Assembly: GCF_028622835.1 (NCBI RefSeq)
Contig: NZ_CP117677.1
Location: 930,001 to 994,000 of the forward strand
Length of the DNA: 64,000 nucleotides
Direction of reading: 5' to 3'
Source of the DNA: Caloramator sp. mosi_1
GTDB lineage: Bacteria > Bacillota > Clostridia > Clostridiales > Caloramatoraceae
Positions 41,162-51,843 of the stretch are shown piece by piece. Under the pieces are notes generated by a model. That model was not told where the DNA came from and did not search any database. It worked only from the letters and a program-made list of their open reading frames with translations. Position numbers and translations under genes: made by a program. Position 1 is the first letter of the stretch, and the number at the start of each line of letters is the position of its first letter.

Positions 41162-42843
41162 GTGAAAAGAGCTTGGTGGAAGGAAGGAGTAGCGTATCAA
41201 ATCTATGTTAGAAGCTATAAGGATACCAATGGAGATGGAATAGGAGATTTAAGGGGTATAATTGAAAAACTTGATTATCTGAAACATTTAGGTGTAGATA
41301 TGATATACCTAAACCCTATAAACAAATCTCCTAACGATGATAACGGATACGACATAAGCGACTACTACGATATAATGGATGAATTTGGCACAATGGAGGA
41401 CTTTAAACTTTTAATTGAAGAGATGCACAAAAGAAATATGAAGCTTATAATGGACCTTGTTATAAACCACACATCAGATGAACATCCTTGGTTTGTTGAG
41501 AGCAGAAAGTCAAAGGACAACCCATACAGAGATTATTATATCTGGCATCCAGGAAAAGACGGCAATCCACCAAACAACTGGGGTTCCTTCTTTGGAGGAA
41601 GTGCCTGGGAATATGATGAACAATCAGGTGAATATTATCTACACCTCTTTTCAAAGAAGATGCCTGACTTAAACTGGAGATGTGAAGAAGTAAGAAACGA
41701 AATAATTAAAATGATTCAATTTTGGATTGATATGGGGGTTGATGGATTTAGATTTGATGCAATAAATCACTTAGAGAAGGATTTCAACTTCCCTGATGCA
41801 GAGGTAAAGGAAGGGCAAATATATGGAGACTTTATAAAGTACGTGCAAAACCTTCCTAAGGTACACGACTATATAAAGGAAATAAGAAGAAGGGTGTTTA
41901 ACACAGGACACCACGTTTTAATTGGAGAAACAGGTGGAATAAGCTACCACAATGCCTACCTATACACAGGAGTTGATAGAGAAGAACTTGATATGACCTT
42001 CCACTTTGATATGCACTCTGTAGGAAAGGGAGATAAGGATTGGGAAAGAAGAAAGATAGACCTTGTTAAAGAGATTAAGGAAAAGATGAGTGGATGGCAG
42101 ATGAGGGAGGAAAAGGAGGGCTGGTGTCCTATATTCTACTCAAACCACGACTCAACAAGAACAGTTTCAAGGCTTGGCGATGATGAAAAGTATCATAAAG
42201 AATCTGCCAAAATGCTTGCTACACTGCAACTTACACAAAAGGGAACTCCTTTTATATACTATGGTGACGAAATTGGAATGACAAATGCTTGGGACTTTGA
42301 ACTTGAGGACTACAGGGATGTTGCTGTGTTTAATAAGTACAGGGACTTTGTAGAAACTGGACTTGTAAGCCACGAAAACTATATAAAGGGACTGCATCTT
42401 ACATCAAGGGATAATGCCAGAACTCCAATGCAGTGGGACGACTCTGAAAACGCTGGATTTAGCAAACAAACTCCTTGGATTAGGGTAAACTCAAACTATA
42501 AAAAATAAATGTAAAGTCACAAATGAAGGAAGAAGATTCAATATTAAACTACTATAGAAAGCTTATAGAACTTAGAAAGAATAATTTAACCCTTGTTTAC
42601 GGCGACTTTATTGAAATAAATAGAGAACACCAGGAGATATATTCATATATAAGAAAAGGCGAAGACGACGCATTTCTTGTAATAGTAAACTTCTTTGGTG
42701 GAACACCAGAATTTAAACTTCCTGAAGATGTTAAAATTAAAGAGGCAGAGCTTGTTTTATCAAACTATCAATGTGAAGATAAAAACATAGATAACATAAA
42801 ATTAAGACCATATGAAGCAAGAATTTATAAGTGTAAATTATAA
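41162..42843 (+). CDS. GH13 alpha-glucosidase (oligo-1,6-glucosidase type)
   Basis: Retaining alpha-glucosidase. N-terminal WWKEGVAYQIYVRSYKDTNG and GDGIGDLRGIIEKLDYLKHL, region I MDLVINHTSDEH, region II VDGFRFDAINH (nucleophile Asp), region III LIGETGG (acid/base Glu), region IV YSNHDSTRTV. It then has LTSRDNARTPMQWDDSENAG and a C-terminal beta domain. The preferred start is GTG at 41162. One break near 42505. It should hydrolyse the dephosphorylated glucoside made by the two preceding genes. Trehalose-6-phosphate hydrolase is a less likely alternative given the phosphatase. Confidence 0.9.
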
Positions 42844-42883
42844 AAAATAACCTTTAGGTGACCTCACCTAAAGGTTATTTTTT
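42842..42883. terminator. Bidirectional terminator after the alpha-glucoside operon
   Basis: A 19-bp stem, AAAAAATAACCTTTAGGTG with its complement, around ACCT, ending the operon and the convergent sspH gene. Confidence 0.92.
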
Positions 42884-43058
42884 AACTTTCTTGAAGTTTT
42901 GAAACAGGAACTTCAAAGACCTTATTTGTTTCTAAATCCTTAATTAGGGCTGATTTACTGTCTTTATGTACCTCCTCAATCCAAACGCTGTGCCCATTGT
43001 ACTTCACATCAATTACACCCAGTGAATCTTGAATTTCCATTGCCCTCTCTATCCTCAT
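42882..43058 (-). CDS. SspH family small acid-soluble spore protein, 58 aa
   Basis: The protein reads RIERAMEIQDSLGVIDVKYN, GHSVWIEEVH and ends in VFEVPVSKLQES, matching the SspH family (RAKEI..SPxxIxVxYNGxPVWI and VPVxELxE). Start ATG at 43058 behind AGGGGTGTAGGT. Spore core protein; role in dormancy or germination is known only broadly. Confidence 0.85.
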   Translation of the reverse strand: MRIERAMEIQDSLGVIDVKYNGHSVWIEEVHKDSKSALIKDLETNKVFEVPVSKLQES

Positions 43059-43130
43059 ACCTACACCCCTTTTGTATTATTTTTGCATAATGTATAATAT
43101 TATACCTTATAGATTAACATTTATTTTCTC

Positions 43131-43500
43131 AAAGACTTTGCTTTTCCAATACTACCATTAAGTTTTTTCCAAACATAATTATGTTCCTCTACACAATTAG
43201 AAAAATCGCCCTGCTCCCATCTTTTAATATGTCAATCAATTTCTTCTTTTCTAAACTACTAAAATTACTTTCATTTATCAATGATATAATTTCTCTACAA
43301 AGCTCTGGAGTTATTTCAATCTCTCCCCAAATCTGCCCATCTTCTGCCTCAATCTTACTATTTGCCATCTTGTGCATAGTATCATATATATCATACTCAA
43401 GTGTCTTTTTAGAAACCGTAAATTCAGACTTAGTAAATTCCTTCAGCACACCTTCTTCGATAAATTCTCTTCCAATAAGAAAGGATAACGCTAAAAACAC
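43131..43500 (-). CDS. Hypothetical protein
   Basis: Not recognised. The frame reads TLEYDIYDTMHKMANSKIEA, then EDGQIWGEIEITPELCREII, a mostly helical acidic protein. A break near 43195 likely hides the end (EEHNYVWKKLNGSIGKAK). The start is unclear: no good ribosome site precedes the first candidate and the N-terminus may extend past 43500. Confidence 0.5.
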
Positions 43501-43686
43501 AATAAAATATTAAATGCCGCTGTTTTCTTTAGCAAACCTTGGCTTGATGAAAACCTGCGACAAACATTAGAATGCTTAGACTTAAAAGCTTTAAAAAGAT
43601 GTTTTAGAGAGTTAAAGAAACACAAAGGCTTGAAGTTAATATCCGTAAAGTCAAACAGTGGTGACGAAGTGGAGATAATAGTATAG
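43496..43686 (+). pseudogene. C-terminal fragment of an unidentified gene
   Basis: An open frame, FFSKPWLDENLRQTLECLDL then KALKRCFRELKKHKGLKLIS, ends at a stop at 43684-43686 followed by a terminator, but has no start codon or ribosome site. Probably the remaining tail of a truncated gene. No family assigned. Confidence 0.35.
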
Positions 43687-43704
43687 GGCTGTATCTACAG
43701 CCCT
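43685..43704. terminator. Short bidirectional terminator
   Basis: AGGGCTGTA and TACAGCCCT form a 9-bp stem with a 2-nt gap between convergent ends at 43686 and 43708. Confidence 0.6.
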
Positions 43705-43707
43705 AAT

Positions 43708-44178
43708 TTACTTATTACCCATCCTATAAATTTTGTAAACACAACATCATATATATAGAAAAATACCTGTGCTAAAAGAGAAAGATGTAATAGTAGCCTA
43801 TCACAATGTCCTTTGAAATGAATAACTTATACACATTATACACAGCAATTATTGAAAGATTAAAATAGATGTATTTAAACACCCAATGCAATTTGGTTTT
43901 ACTCTCTAAGTATGCCTTAACTGCAGGATAAAAGGACATAGGGATAAAAACTAATACATAAGCTTTATTAGGAATTAAAAAAAGGATAATATATCTGAAG
44001 CTACTGACACCAAAAACCCTGTATATATGTTTGAAACAATAATGGGTATAGCAAGTATATAGCTTGCAAGAGATAAGAAGGTTATCTTTCCCTTAAAACT
44101 TATAAGCCCTAAATAAAGTGAAATAACAGCAAGTGCTGCAGATATACCACTGTAGGCGACTCTTTTAGTTTTATCCAC
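43708..44178 (-). CDS. Small multi-span membrane protein, ECF-transporter-S-component-like
   Basis: About 155 residues after correcting breaks near 43980 and 43790. Four to five hydrophobic segments. The start TKRVAYSGISAALAVISLYL resembles the N-terminal 'TKRLVxxALLAALAxV' pattern of ECF S components, and ASYILAIPIIVSNIYTGFLV follows it. The substrate is unknown and the assignment to the S-component superfamily is tentative. Confidence 0.5.
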
Positions 44179-44203
44179 ACTATCCCCCTTTAGCAGCAGG
44201 AAA

Positions 44204-44805
44204 TTAAATCTCCCCTAAACATTCGCAGCAGCAGTCTGCACAGTATAGATATGTACAAATAGTACAGCAGTCGTCGTTTGACCTTCTTGAAGCATTGTAG
44301 TAATGAGTATTGTAGTTTCTGTAACTATTATTCATTCTGTATAGTGCATCCTTATACTCTTGATTGTACGGATTCATTTGAGCTGCTCTTTTTATATAGT
44401 CGTAACCTACCGAATAGTTTCCCTATTTATATATATAAGCCCCATAAGGTAAAACCATTCATCATTTCTCATATTTATTTTATTTAGCTCTCTTTCAGCA
44501 CTAAAATAGTCTCCTCTGTTTATGTAGTCCCTAACCCTTTGAAAATCTGAAAAATTGCCTTGATTAGAATATCCACTTGATGAATAACTGCCATTTGAAT
44601 ATCCACTTTGCTGTTTTCCGTGATTGTTTAAAAGATAATCATAGGCCTCATTTATCTCTCTTAATTTTTCCTCTGCAAGTTCCTTTAAAGGATTATCCTG
44701 GTATCTATCAGGGTGATATTTTTTAACAAGTTCCCTATAGGCTCTCTTTATATCCTCCATTGATGCGTTCTTGTCTACACCTAATACCTCGTATGGATTT
44801 TTCAT
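44204..44805 (-). CDS. J-domain protein with cysteine-rich C-terminus
   Basis: Residues 1-65 are a complete J domain ([28 protein letters not shown] with the HPD tripeptide), which stimulates DnaK-type ATPases. A glycine/serine-rich linker ([14 protein letters not shown]) and a TPR-like helical part follow. After a break near 44410 the protein ends in [20 protein letters not shown], eight cysteines in 20 residues, possibly a metal site. It lacks the classic DnaJ zinc repeats, so it is a type III co-chaperone. Starts directly after the DUF5685 stop. Confidence 0.87.
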
Positions 44806-45638
44806 TTAGCTTCTCCCCTTTAAAATTCTTTCAGTCTTATCGGCAAGGGATAGATATATTATGTTGTCTAATATTCCCTTGTTCTTTTTATATTTAAAAG
44901 TTCGTAGGCCTTTGTTATGTTTTCTAAGTAACTATACAGTACAAATCTTATGTTTTCTACTACTCTTTCCTTAAATTTATGTTCATCCTCTTTTTGATAA
45001 TTAAAGGCGTATACAATTGGGTTGTACTTATTTTCCCTTATATCCTTTTCTAAATCGTCTAAAGCGTCTACCACATAAATCCATCTTCCTAAATTATAAC
45101 CTAAATATTTTAATATTTCACCTTCTTTTCCTTCTAATACATCAAAGGTTTCCTTTGTAATCTCACCAAAAATATGGCTTAGTCTATCGATGTCTGGTGA
45201 ATTTTGTTTTTCTAAAAGAGACATCTCTTTGAGGTTTTTGTCTATTTCACATATTTTATTTTTAAATTCCCTTGTATCCTTTATATTTAAAATTTTAGAT
45301 AGAAGGAGGGATATTATATTTTTATCGTCATTATAATCGTCCAATAACTTTCGGTTTGTTAATATTATATTCATAACAGCCGCATAATCTATGTATTTAT
45401 TTTGAAAGTAATTAACCCTGCTTACCTTATACCCACAAAACCTCCTCTTTGGAGTGTCTATATCATATTTTATTGAGGATAAAAATAAAGCAAGGAAGGT
45501 CATATCGTAGTTTAAAACATACTTTGTAGGATAGTTTATCTTTCCTAAAGATTTGCAAACTCCGCAGTAGTATCCCCTAAAAATTTCAAGTTCCCTAACC
45601 TTAAGTTCTCCCTTTAAAGGTGCAACATAGCCAAATAT
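44806..45638 (-). CDS. DUF5685 family protein with apparent ATA start
   Basis: The N-terminus reads FGYVAPLKGELKVRELEIFR then GYYCGVCKSLGKINYPTKYV and YDMTFLALFLSS, matching DUF5685 (MFGYVxPxKxELKVRE, YYCGLCK, YDMTFLALL). The expected initiator methionine position holds ATA, about 8 nt after GGATG, and no ATG, GTG or TTG fits in frame. Breaks near 45510 and 44870. Later KYLGYNLGRWIYVVDALDDL is also typical. Function unknown; often next to J-domain genes, as here. Confidence 0.75.
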
Positions 45639-45712
45639 AAAATCACATCCTTTACTTGAGTTTATATTTTTATTTTACAGAAAACATATAAAAAGTTCCA
45701 TATTTTGTTGAT

Positions 45713-45744
45713 AAAAAAGAATTCATCGCAAGGATGAATTCTTT
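45713..45744 (-). terminator. Terminator of the unknown gene at 45743
   Basis: AAGAATTCATC and GATGAATTCTT form a stem with a short GCAAG loop, followed on the minus strand by TTTTTTA. Confidence 0.75.
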
Positions 45745-46090
45745 ATAGGCCTGTATTAAGGTTGAAGTTATTTTTTATAAACTGCTCAAAAATCAAATTC
45801 TTGTTTTGTCTTGTCAATAGAACCATATTAAAGTTTTGTTTAACATAATCTATTAGTTCAAATACTATTTTATCACCTTTATTGTTTATAACATCCACAT
45901 ATGCCTTTACCAATTCACTCTTTAATTCCCTATCCCTTAAAATTGTTTCTCTAAGAGTTTTAATAAGTTCAAATCCTAAGCTAATTTCCTGGATAGAATA
46001 GCTTTTTATGTTTATGCCCTTTCCTACTTTCTCAACAGGTACAAAAACAATCTCGTCTAAAATACCAACAGCTCGATTAAAATCCCCCAT
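45743..46090 (-). CDS. Hypothetical protein, about 115 aa
   Basis: Not recognised. An intact helical protein (ISLGFELIKTLRETILRDRE, then LKSELVKAYVDVINNKGDKI). The start ATG at 46090 follows GGGAGG by 6 nt. It has its own terminator and lies at the trailer side of the CRISPR array; nothing ties it to CRISPR function. Confidence 0.6.
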   Translation of the reverse strand: MGDFNRAVGILDEIVFVPVEKVGKGINIKSYSIQEISLGFELIKTLRETILRDRELKSELVKAYVDVINNKGDKIVFELIDYVKQNFNMVLLTRQNKNLIFEQFIKNNFNLNTGL

Positions 46091-46233
46091 AAACATCCTC
46101 CCTGATAATAAAAATAAAGATTTGTTTGTAAGATATGTATGTTAATTTTGAGGGAAATATAACCTGACTATTTGGGATCAAAAAGAATTCGCCAATAAAT
46201 AACTTAAAATGAATTCCTTTTAGATAACATAAA

Positions 46234-46268
46234 CAGCTAAACCCTTTATAAGGAAATTGTATGTTTTT
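46234..46268. repeat. Eroded CRISPR repeat beyond the trailer end
   Basis: AAACCCTTTATAAGGAAAT matches the repeat core AATCCCTTTCTAGGGAAAT at 16 of 19 positions, with weaker flanks. It probably is a decayed former repeat. The rest of 46097-46295 shows no gene. Confidence 0.45.
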
Positions 46269-49200
46269 GTTATTAGAATACCTTTAAGGAATTGAATTTT
46301 AATCCCTTTGAAGAGAAATATAGTTTCATTAATAATTAGTATAAACTATACTAATATAAATTATACAGTTTTAATCCCTTTCTAGGGAAATATCATTCTA
46401 ATATGCCCGCTCTGCTGATATAATCTCTGCCCAATCTCTTTATTTTAATCCCTTTCTAGGGAAATATCATTCTAATCAAATAAGGACTTACCAACTGTTT
46501 CAGACACACCAATTTTAATCCCTTTCTAGGGAAATATCATTCTAATAAACCCTGACCTAACGTATAACTCTCAATTTGGAGTATTTTAATCCCTTTCTAG
46601 GGAAATATCATTCTAATAATGTAATAATTATTCCAGATAATGACGAGCCAGGTAAGATTTTAATCCCTTTCTAGGGAAATATCATTCTAATGCGTTGTTC
46701 CTGCTTGCTTCTGCTGTTCTTGCTTGATAGAATTTTAATCCCTTTCTAGGGAAATATCATTCTAATTCCACTGGATTTGTGGATTCAGGTCTTACCAATG
46801 GATTTTAATCCCTTTCTAGGGAAATATCATTCTAATCCTTATTATACTTGTGTATTTGTAATAGGTGTATCTGCATTTTAATCCCTTTCTAGGGAAATAT
46901 CATTCTAATAGAGAAAAATTTGAACAAATGGCGAATGGGCTTAAAAAATTTTAATCCCTTTCTAGGGAAATATCATTCTAATGGGGTAAAAATCTTGACG
47001 GGCTAAAAACTATGCTGACGATTTTAATCCCTTTCTAGGGAAATATCATTCTAATGAGACAAAATCATTGAGCTTATGGACGCCGAAACGTGGCTATTTT
47101 AATCCCTTTCTAGGGAAATATCATTCTAATTAAATTTCCTCAAAAGTCGCAATAAAAATATGAGTTTTTATTCATTTTAATCCCTTTCTAGGGAAATATC
47201 ATTCTAATCCATATCTCCGACACTCTTTCCTCTACTCTTTCGTGAAAATTTTAATCCCTTTCTAGGGAAATATCATTCTAATACTATAATACCCCCTGCA
47301 AATACTGCATAACTATATAATTTTAATCCCTTTCTAGGGAAATATCATTCTAATCTCGTTTTAGCTCACTAAGGAATATATTCATTCCTTTATTATTTTA
47401 ATCCCTTTCTAGGGAAATATCATTCTAATTGATACCTCGCTATGTATCAGTGCAAGTCTTGTCGCAAGATTTTAATCCCTTTCTAGGGAAATATCATTCT
47501 AATTTTTCTTCTAATGACGCATACTTTAACATTTTTTGATATTTTAATCCCTTTCTAGGGAAATATCATTCTAATTAAAAATTCATTCGGATATGAAACC
47601 TTTTTATCTAAAATATTTTAATCCCTTTCTAGGGAAATATCATTCTAATAATTATATCTACGTTGTTATAGAAGAATTCAGTTTTTTAATTTTAATCCCT
47701 TTCTAGGGAAATATCATTCTAATTTTTCTTCTAATGACGCATACTTTAACATTTTTGATATTTTAATCCCTTTCTAGGGAAATATCATTCTAATAGAGGG
47801 AGGACTTATTCTACAGAACTTGTGTAAATGCAATTTTAATCCCTTTCTAGGGAAATATCATTCTAATGGAGGAATGACCTCCTCTTTTTTGCACTTTTTC
47901 TAATTTTAATCCCTTTCTAGGGAAATATCATTCTAATCCTGCACTTTTAGAGTGGTTAGGAATAGAAACAGGCATTTTAATCCCTTTCTAGGGAAATATC
48001 ATTCTAATGCATATGCAGTTAGGAAATATGCAGGGTTCTTAAAGGTATTTTAATCCCTTTCTAGGGAAATATCATTCTAATACATTTAAAGCCACATTCA
48101 TTATATTTCTCACATTCTCATTTTAATCCCTTTCTAGGGAAATATCATTCTAATCTACACTAAACAAAATGGAAGCTGAACTCAAGGAAACATTTTAATC
48201 CCTTTCTAGGGAAATATCATTCTAATGATTTTTGAAGGAGTATGGGTTACCAGACATTAACAGATTTTAATCCCTTTCTAGGGAAATATCATTCTAATAA
48301 TGATAGTTCTTAGTGATAGCGAAAACACTATTAGGAATTTTAATCCCTTTCTAGGGAAATATCATTCTAATCCAATTAGCCTTATATTCTAACATTCTAC
48401 AAAATTATTTTAATCCCTTTCTAGGGAAATATCATTCTAATTTCCTCTTTTAATTCAAAGAAGTTAGTCTTATCAGCTCATTTTAATCCCTTTCTAGGGA
48501 AATATCATTCTAATTAACAACATATCCGTCAATGGAAGAATCTGCATGATTATGCATTTTAATCCCTTTCTAGGGAAATATCATTCTAATAATATGCTAT
48601 GTTGAACAGTTTCAAGAGGAAACAACATTTTAATCCCTTTCTAGGGAAATATCATTCTAATGTGAAAAGGGTAGGGGTGGCTGAAAAATTTCTTAGGATT
48701 TTAATCCCTTTCTAGGGAAATATCATTCTAATTGGTAAAACTATAGTAGTCCCAGTTCATAGCAATAAGATTTTAATCCCTTTCTAGGGAAATATCATTC
48801 TAATTTAAAAGCCCCATCGGGCTTTTTCTTTTGCAGGAAATCCATTTTAATCCCTTTCTAGGGAAATATCATTCTAATTTCAAAAATCCCCTCCCCAAAT
48901 TGGCGACCATATATTTTAATCCCTTTCTAGGGAAATATCATTCTAATACTAACTTTGCAAGTGCTTGTCCTTTTGTACTACCTGATTTTAATCCCTTTCT
49001 AGGGAAATATCATTCTAATATGCACACCAAGAAAGCTTATGGCTTTATTTGAAATTATTTTAATCCCTTTCTAGGGAAATATCATTCTAATGAAACATGT
49101 AGAAGTATCGGATAAAAGCCAATACGATATTTTAATCCCTTTCTAGGGAAATATCATTCTAATAAACTACCTTCTGGCAAGAAACCGTGTGAAGTAAGAT

Positions 49201-50195
49201 AGATTTTAATCCCTTTCTAGGGAAATATCATTCTAATCTTTGACATCCGCAGGGAAATCAAAGGTTTTAACATTATTTTAATCCCTTTCTAGGGAAATAT
49301 CATTCTAATATCTTTGAGTATGCTCCAATCCTGTTCTATCTCCTCATTTTAATCCCTTTCTAGGGAAATATCATTCTAATCTGATGGAGCACCAAAGGGA
49401 AACTTGTATGGTTGAAAATTTTAATCCCTTTCTAGGGAAATATCATTCTAATGCGTACACTTGCTACAACTTCACCTTTTTCATCATAATTTTAATCCCT
49501 TTCTAGGGAAATATCATTCTAATTAGCCCCTATTTCTATTCTCAAAGGTATAAAGGTATTACCATTTTAATCCCTTTCTAGGGAAATATCATTCTAATTA
49601 TAATTTGCCCTATATTAAACATTACACCAGAGCTTGAAATTTTAATCCCTTTCTAGGGAAATATCATTCTAATTTGATTATTTCTTGTGCTTGTTGTTGT
49701 TTCCTCTTGAATTTTAATCCCTTTCTAGGGAAATATCATTCTAATATTCCTCCTCAATCTTCTCCTGGCTTGTATCCTTCTATTGAATTTTAATCCCTTT
49801 CTAGGGAAATATCATTCTAATTTGCTTAGACTTGTTAAGTTGCTCTTGATATGCTTGATTTTAATCCCTTTCTAGGGAAATATCATTCTAATGCTTCAAG
49901 CACTCCATTTTGAACTGTATGCCCTAATATTTTAATCCCTTTCTAGGGAAATATCATTCTAATTCCTTGAAGAGATTCGAGAAAAAACAGGTGGGAATAC
50001 TGATTTTAATCCCTTTCTAGGGAAATATCATTCTAATGAGAGTGGACCTGTGGCGAGTTAGGTCGCCACAAAGGTCTATTTTAATCCCTTTCTAGGGAAA
50101 TATCATTCTAATCATAACTAGGAAAGCATTCCTTATCCCTATTTGCATACAATTTTAATCCCTTTCTAGGGAAATATCATTCTAATTATATGTTA

Positions 50196-50199
50196 AAAC
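50196..50199. repeat. Target duplication of the CRISPR-array IS, left copy
   Basis: AAAC immediately before the left end TATAG of the IS; repeated at 51840-51843. Removing the IS and one copy restores a 36-nt spacer. Confidence 0.75.
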
Positions 50200-51839
50200 T
50201 ATAGATATGAGCATAATTAAATAAAAAATAAAACAACAAAAGTTAAATTATTACAATTTTTATTAAGCGTAGCTTAACTATCAAAAATGGAATTTAAATT
50301 GAAATGAAAGAAACAAAAAAGGGTAGACTATCCCCTTGGTGAAATTGATGCTTAAAAATTTTGATATAACTTAGTTTAAGCTGTCCTTTTAATCCCGATA
50401 GGGATTTGTATTTATCAACACAGCCAGATTTTATAGCAGCAATTGCAATAGTTAAAAGACAAATATGTCCGATTGTATTTAGATTAGCAACAGAGTTAAT
50501 ATTTTTAACATAAGCTTGCTCAGTATTTAGATTCTTCCATCTAGAATTGTATCTTTCAGATTCAGTTCTAAGACTGTATATTTTCTTGAAAAATATAGAA
50601 TCACGATTTATGGAAGATCTATAATCAGTGCCAATACTTATGTATTTTACACAACCTCTGTTTTTCTTACCGTTAAAGAATTTTTCGTGGTTACATGGAC
50701 ATAAAGAATCATCTTTAGAAGTTCTAAAAGGACAGCAAAACTTTTGTTTAATATAGGAATCAAAATATTGTTTGCCATCTTTATGCATTGCTAATCCAGC
50801 ATCGCATATTACATTACCTGTGGATGTTAAGTCTTTAGGCTTTCTTCCACGTTTATTTAATGCAATGAAAGCATGACCTTTAAGGGTATTACGAATAAAG
50901 TCATGATTTTGCTTTGAATCATAGCCTTTATCAGCAATAATATAACTACCTTTGAGTGGGAACCACTCATTTGTATCAGATAGGATTTCTGTAAAGTTAG
51001 AAATTTCATTGACATCAGCGGTTGTAGTAAATTCAGCAATGGGAAGACCAGAGATAGCATCACAAATAACATGATTTTTGTATCCCCAGTAGAATTCATA
51101 TTTTTTCTTTGAATTATTAGGTTTATCTTCTGAAACTTGAACATTCATAGAGTTATTAGCAGTATGAACACCTAATTTACAATCTTTATCAGAAGAAGGC
51201 GGGTTATTTTTAGAAAACTTGTTATTTGCGAAGCATTTAGGATTATTAAATTTAGTGTTAGCTTTAACAGGCGTTGCATCAACTGATATAAAGTTGTTGT
51301 CAATAAATCCTAGTTCTTTAAGAATATTAACTTGATTTTTCATGATTTCCTTAAGATAAGAGTTAGATAAATTTTTAATAAATCTCTGAAAAACTGAGTA
51401 TGAAGGCAAAGGCTTAAGAATATTAAAACCACAAAGCTGAGCAATGATTAGATTATTTTCTAGAAAATCTTTTAGGTCAGTAATTTTGCCGAACTTCTCA
51501 CATTTCATAACAATAAAGGCTCTAAAAGAGCATGGCGAGAATAGCCATTAGGACCATATTTAGAAGGAATCCTATCGGGTAATATAGATAAATCAAGACT
51601 ATCAAAGATTTTAGTATAAAAATTGATAAGTTTTTGAGAAGTAAAAAGTTCAATTATATTAAATATTTCTTGACGTTGGTACATAGAGATTTCCTCCTTA
51701 TTGTTTTTGTATTATGTGTGGTTATATAGTATAATTCGACAAAAAGAGAGGAAATCCTATGACATAAATTTGAGTGATAAAAAATTTGGCCCTATCGGGC
51801 TAGTAAAATCAAGGTCTTTGAGTTATGCTCAAGGCTATA
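50200..51839 (-). mobile_element. Insertion sequence inside a CRISPR spacer, 1,640 bp
   Basis: The ends read inward are TATAGATATGAGCATAATT and TATAGCCTTGAGCATAACT, imperfect inverted repeats (15 of 19 match). A 4-bp duplication AAAC flanks the element. It encodes one DDE transposase. The surrounding spacer halves (13 nt and 23 nt) add up to 36 nt, the normal spacer size, so the insertion point lies within a single spacer and both adjoining repeats are intact. Family is IS1182/IS5-like; not settled. Confidence 0.85.
50294..51684 (-). CDS. DDE transposase (IS1182/IS4-superfamily type)
   Basis: Start ATG at 51684 behind AAGGAGG. Features: N-terminal domain IPSKYGPNGYSRHALLRAFI, catalytic region FISVDATPVKANTKF (first Asp), YIIADKGYDSKQNHDFIRNT (second Asp), and a C-terminal SLRTESERYNSRWKNLNTEQ with the catalytic Glu, then a helix-rich tail. 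One break near 51515. About 463 residues. Located between IS ends at 50200 and 51839. Confidence 0.87.
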
Positions 51840-51843
51840 AAAC
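51840..51843. repeat. Target duplication of the CRISPR-array IS, right copy
   Basis: AAAC immediately outside the right IS end, identical to 50196-50199. Confidence 0.75.

Noticed and set aside
48831-49052. Open frame of 73 codons inside the CRISPR array
   Set aside because: It is a translation of the repeats (recurring HFNPFLGKYHSN) and spacers, without a ribosome site.
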